Source: Verrucomicrobiaceae bacterium (GTDB lineage: Bacteria > Verrucomicrobiota > Verrucomicrobiia > Verrucomicrobiales > Verrucomicrobiaceae). Taken from it: a stretch of 64,000 nt of DNA. The notes beneath the pieces were generated by a model. It did not search any database, was not told the origin of the DNA, and worked only from the letters and a program-made list of their open reading frames with translations. The stretch covers positions 62,001 through 126,000 of the forward strand of contig JAIXSY010000025.1 in the NCBI GenBank assembly GCA_027484445.1. Reading direction: 5' to 3'. How positions within the stretch are numbered: the stretch's first letter is position 1; every line of letters begins with the position of its first letter. Of the stretch, positions 61,627-64,000 are shown piece after piece. Position numbers and translations under genes: made by a program.

Positions 61627-62433
61627 TTGAAAATCAACCCATCAAACCCCCTGGACATCCCCGTGATGCCAGCTGCTTGCCAAAGGCAAAGCTGGACAGT
61701 CTTGGTCATCAGCTTGGTGCCTGCCTTGGGCGTTTGGCTGCTGTGGGAAAGGGGTGATCACACCGCCGCTGCACTGGTGTTTCTCACCACCTTCGTGGTG
61801 ATCACCATCGGCACGGTTTTTCCTCGCAGCACTTGGTTTGGAAAACACACCTCCCAGGTTAGCGAACCGGGACCACACTTCTGGCTCACGATTGATGATG
61901 GCCCTGACCCTGTCACGACCCCTGCTCTGCTTGATGTGCTGGATGCGCATCAGGCCAAGGCCGTGTTTTTCGTCATTGGCCAAAAGGTTTTGGCGAATCC
62001 AGAACTCACCTGCGAAATCGCACGCCGCGGCCATCTTTTGGGAAATCATACCCTGACTCACCCTGCCGCATCCTTTTGGAGCCTGCCACCCTGGAAGCTC
62101 TGGCGAGAGGTTGCGGGCGGTCAGCAGGCCCTTCAGCACGTGCTCGGTCAAACCGTCACGTGGTTTAGACCACCGGTGGGACATCACAATCTTTTCCTGG
62201 CCAATCTTCTGCGTTCGCTCGGTCTGAAGATGATGATCTGGAACTGTCGCGGCTTCGATGGGGTTTGGCGCGATGCAGATGCCATCCTGAGGCAAATCAC
62301 CCGCAGCCTTCAGCCGGGCGCGATTGTTTTGCTGCACGATGCCACGCCCGTGGCAACTCCGGTGCTTGATCGTTTGCTGCTTTTGGCACGCGAGCGCGGC
62401 CTACGGCCGACTTTGCCACCCGCCGAAAGGTGA
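61627..62433 (+). CDS. Polysaccharide deacetylase family protein, membrane-anchored
   Basis: A 268-residue NodB-domain protein. Two membrane helices near the N-terminus ('TVLVISLVPALGVWLLW' and 'AALVFLTTFVVITIG') precede the catalytic domain (about 80-260). That domain has 'TIDDGPDP' (motif 1 with metal Asp), 'GNHTLTHP' (motif 2 with two His), 'WFRPPVGHHN' (motif 3), 'IWNCRGFD' and 'IVLLHDA' (motif 5 with His). It removes N-acetyl groups from peptidoglycan or another glycan outside the membrane. The start is a TTG at 61627 or the ATG at 61666; both keep the helices. Confidence 0.9.
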   Translation: MKINPSNPLDIPVMPAACQRQSWTVLVISLVPALGVWLLWERGDHTAAALVFLTTFVVITIGTVFPRSTWFGKHTSQVSEPGPHFWLTIDDGPDPVTTPALLDVLDAHQAKAVFFVIGQKVLANPELTCEIARRGHLLGNHTLTHPAASFWSLPPWKLWREVAGGQQALQHVLGQTVTWFRPPVGHHNLFLANLLRSLGLKMMIWNCRGFDGVWRDADAILRQITRSLQPGAIVLLHDATPVATPVLDRLLLLARERGLRPTLPPAER

Positions 62434-62507
62434 AACCTTCATCAACATCGCCTTTTTCGTGGCATCCGTGAATCGCACTGCTTACAGTTCCGCTCCCCCC
62501 AGCCACT

Positions 62508-63482
62508 ATGGTTCGCATCCTCACACAGCAAGGTCAGCTCATCGACTGGAATGACGAAAAAGTGCGTCCGTTCCCGGACAACCTCGTCTTCCTCGACCTG
62601 CTCAACCCATCACGGGCGGAGGAACTGGAGGCGGAAAGTTGGCTCGAATACACGCTGCCAACGCGCGAGGAGATGCAGGAGATTGAGGAGTCTAGCCGAC
62701 TCTACACAGAAAAGGGAGCACTCTACATGACGGCGTGGATTCCGGTGGGACTCGATACACCAGAGCCGGACAACACAGCCATCTCTTTCGTTTTAGCTCC
62801 AGATTGCCTCACCACCGTCCGCTACGCCGACCCCATGGCCTTCCGCGTGCTGATTGATCACGCGAAGCGGCAATGCCAATGCCCCATGAGCAGTGATGCG
62901 GTGTTTCTCGTGCTATGTGAACTCATCATCGCACGCATCGCCGATGCACTGCAAATGGTAGAGGGCGATTTGAAAAAGCTAGCGCGTGAGGTCTTCCGAC
63001 TAGATCCCCATCGCGCCAACGCAGCGGTCGAAAAAGACCTCGGCGATGTGGTCAAGACCCTGGGCCGCCGCAGTGCGCTGGTGGCGAATTTGCGCGAAAG
63101 CCTACTCAGCGTCAGCCGGATGCTTCAGTTCTTCCTGAACAATGCGGCGACCTGGATGCGCGGTGATCTCGCCGCGCAGTTTCGCTCCGTGATGCGGGAC
63201 GTGAAGTCCCTGGATGATTACACGAATCAGCAGACTCAGGAGATGACTTTCCTGCTAGAGTCCACGCTAGGACTGATCAACATCCAGCAGAACCAGATCA
63301 TCAAAATCTTCACCATCGCCAGCGTGCTGTTCATGCCGCCGACCCTGATCGCCAGCATTTACGGCATGAACCTGAAGATGCCAGAGACCGAATGGGCAGG
63401 CACCTACCCAGTCGTCATCGGCATGCTGGTCGTCTCCGCACTCATCCCGATCTGGTGGTTCAAGCGCAGGAAGCTGCTATGA
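62508..63482 (+). CDS. corA: CorA-type divalent cation channel
   Basis: A 324-residue CorA/MIT family protein. The large cytosolic N-terminal domain leads into a long helix, and two C-terminal helices frame the selectivity motif 'YGMNLKMPE' (GMN). The end is 'WWFKRRKLL'. It forms pentameric magnesium (or Co/Ni) channels in the inner membrane. It begins about 75 bp after the deacetylase gene. Confidence 0.94.
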   Translation: MVRILTQQGQLIDWNDEKVRPFPDNLVFLDLLNPSRAEELEAESWLEYTLPTREEMQEIEESSRLYTEKGALYMTAWIPVGLDTPEPDNTAISFVLAPDCLTTVRYADPMAFRVLIDHAKRQCQCPMSSDAVFLVLCELIIARIADALQMVEGDLKKLAREVFRLDPHRANAAVEKDLGDVVKTLGRRSALVANLRESLLSVSRMLQFFLNNAATWMRGDLAAQFRSVMRDVKSLDDYTNQQTQEMTFLLESTLGLINIQQNQIIKIFTIASVLFMPPTLIASIYGMNLKMPETEWAGTYPVVIGMLVVSALIPIWWFKRRKLL

Positions 63483-63492
63483 CGGGCAGACG

Positions 63493-63768
63493 CTAGCGCT
63501 CGATGACAAACCCTCTCAGCGGAGCAGGCTCAGTCACAACGCTGATTTCACGCTCCTTGATCAGCGAGCCCAGATTGCTCTCCTCAATTGCAGCCAAAAA
63601 AGCTTCCAGTTCATCGGCATCATGGGCACTTGCCAAGAGCTCCACTCGCCCATCAGGCAGGTTTTTGACAGTTCCAGTCACATCATAGCCCGAGGCAATC
63701 TGCTTCGTCGTGTAGCGAAAGCCCACCCCTTGAACTCGACCCGAATAAAACACTTTTTTGGCTGGCAT
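63493..63768 (-). CDS. Acylphosphatase
   Basis: A 91-residue single-domain enzyme (start at 63768, or 6 codons earlier at 63786). The phosphate-binding loop '[14 protein letters not shown]' carries the catalytic Arg in 'VGFR', and '[14 protein letters not shown]' holds the second catalytic residue, Asn. It hydrolyses acyl phosphates such as carbamoyl- or acetyl-phosphate. Confidence 0.95.
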   Translation of the reverse strand: MPAKKVFYSGRVQGVGFRYTTKQIASGYDVTGTVKNLPDGRVELLASAHDADELEAFLAAIEESNLGSLIKEREISVVTEPAPLRGFVIER

Positions 63769-63882
63769 AGGCGCGTCTGAAACCATGGGAAAACCTCAAA
63801 ATCAACTGCCAGCGCCGGCATTCCATTACCCAAAAAGGGTGAGTGGACGCGCTCCAAAGCCACCGCTAGTGAATGACTTGAG

Positions 63883-64000
63883 ATGAAACGCTCCTGCCTC
63901 TGCCTCCTCGCCATCATCCTGCTGCCCGCAGGGCTCCTCAGCTCGGCTGAAAAAGGCTACCCCACGTTTGCCGCCGCTACGGTGCATCCCCTGGCCACCC
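63883..64000 (+). CDS. Start of a gamma-glutamyltransferase gene (cut by window end)
   Basis: From the ATG at 63883 the frame gives a signal peptide ('MKRSCLCLLAIILLPAG') followed by 'AAATVHPLAT', which matches the first conserved strand of gamma-glutamyltranspeptidases ('...VATVHPLAT.AG...'). Only about 39 residues are in the window, so the catalytic Thr is not seen. Such enzymes are exported and cleave glutathione and gamma-glutamyl peptides. Confidence 0.6.
   Translation, partial: MKRSCLCLLAIILLPAGLLSSAEKGYPTFAAATVHPLAT

Noticed and set aside
1..64000. tRNA, rRNA and CRISPR
   Set aside because: No cloverleaf, rRNA core sequence or regularly spaced direct repeats noticed by eye; a tRNAscan or CRISPR search would be decisive.

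Overview
The window looks like chromosomal DNA from a Verrucomicrobiota bacterium close to Prosthecobacter or Verrucomicrobium. Two proteins combine an NHL-like propeller with a C-terminal haem-binding CxxCH domain (the 'PVC-type' architecture), and a third is of the DUF1587/1592/1588/1585 cytochrome type. There are also paired Ser/Thr kinases beside an ECF sigma factor, many secreted glycan and peptide hydrolases, and short palindromic repeats. No rRNA, tRNA or CRISPR array was seen. Most of the DNA is moderately GC-rich. Segments at about 2.7-5.2 kb and 49.6-51.4 kb are clearly richer, and the FRG gene at 12.5-13.4 kb is poorer.

Layout. 1-2.4 kb is the right end of an integrated element: the tail of an unknown protein, then a large serine recombinase that reads into the 3' end of a cupin gene. 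2.7-5.2 kb has a short-chain dehydrogenase and a membrane-anchored GH75-like chitosanase. 5.4-9.1 kb is a tight four-gene operon of exported racemase, hydrolase, isoaspartyl peptidase and DmpA-type aminopeptidase. 9.2-11.7 kb is a haem-binding dehydrogenase-like protein. 11.9-13.8 kb is a patch of remnants (collagen-like and DUF1566 fragments) that contains an intact FRG-domain gene. 13.9-19.1 kb looks like a fructan or sucrose locus: AraC-type regulator, sugar porter, GH32 enzyme and a probable fructokinase scrap, with an AbrB/PIN toxin-antitoxin pair inside it. 19.2-23.9 kb has a cystatin-sialidase fusion, an aldolase of the NanA/DapA family and a fucose-isomerase-like protein. 24-31.6 kb has the sigma factor, two overlapping kinase genes and two secreted paralogues. 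31.7-41.5 kb is mostly housekeeping (RlmD-type methyltransferase, DNA polymerase I, BirA, cation efflux, HAD phosphatase, a lone PotC, a SWIM protein). 41.5-48.1 kb has two large cytochrome-type proteins separated by about 1 kb of decayed DNA: a RAYT transposase stub, REP-like palindromes and a decayed copy of the upstream gene's 3' end. 48.3-64 kb has small proteins, a TatD hydrolase, a three-domain protease fusion, a fused oxoprolinase, metH, a polysaccharide deacetylase, CorA, acylphosphatase and the start of a gamma-glutamyltransferase.

The most striking object is metH. Its 1622-codon frame is open from end to end, but about 390 extra codons sit between the cobalamin cap domain and the cobalamin-binding domain. 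They hold a 54-bp (18-codon) palindromic repeat, a complete-looking zeta-toxin-family P-loop domain, and a stretch whose codon usage fits a second, out-of-frame 64-codon ORF much better. This looks like a two-gene cassette inserted in frame into a housekeeping gene. Whether it makes a giant fusion, separate proteins from internal starts, or both, cannot be decided from sequence alone.
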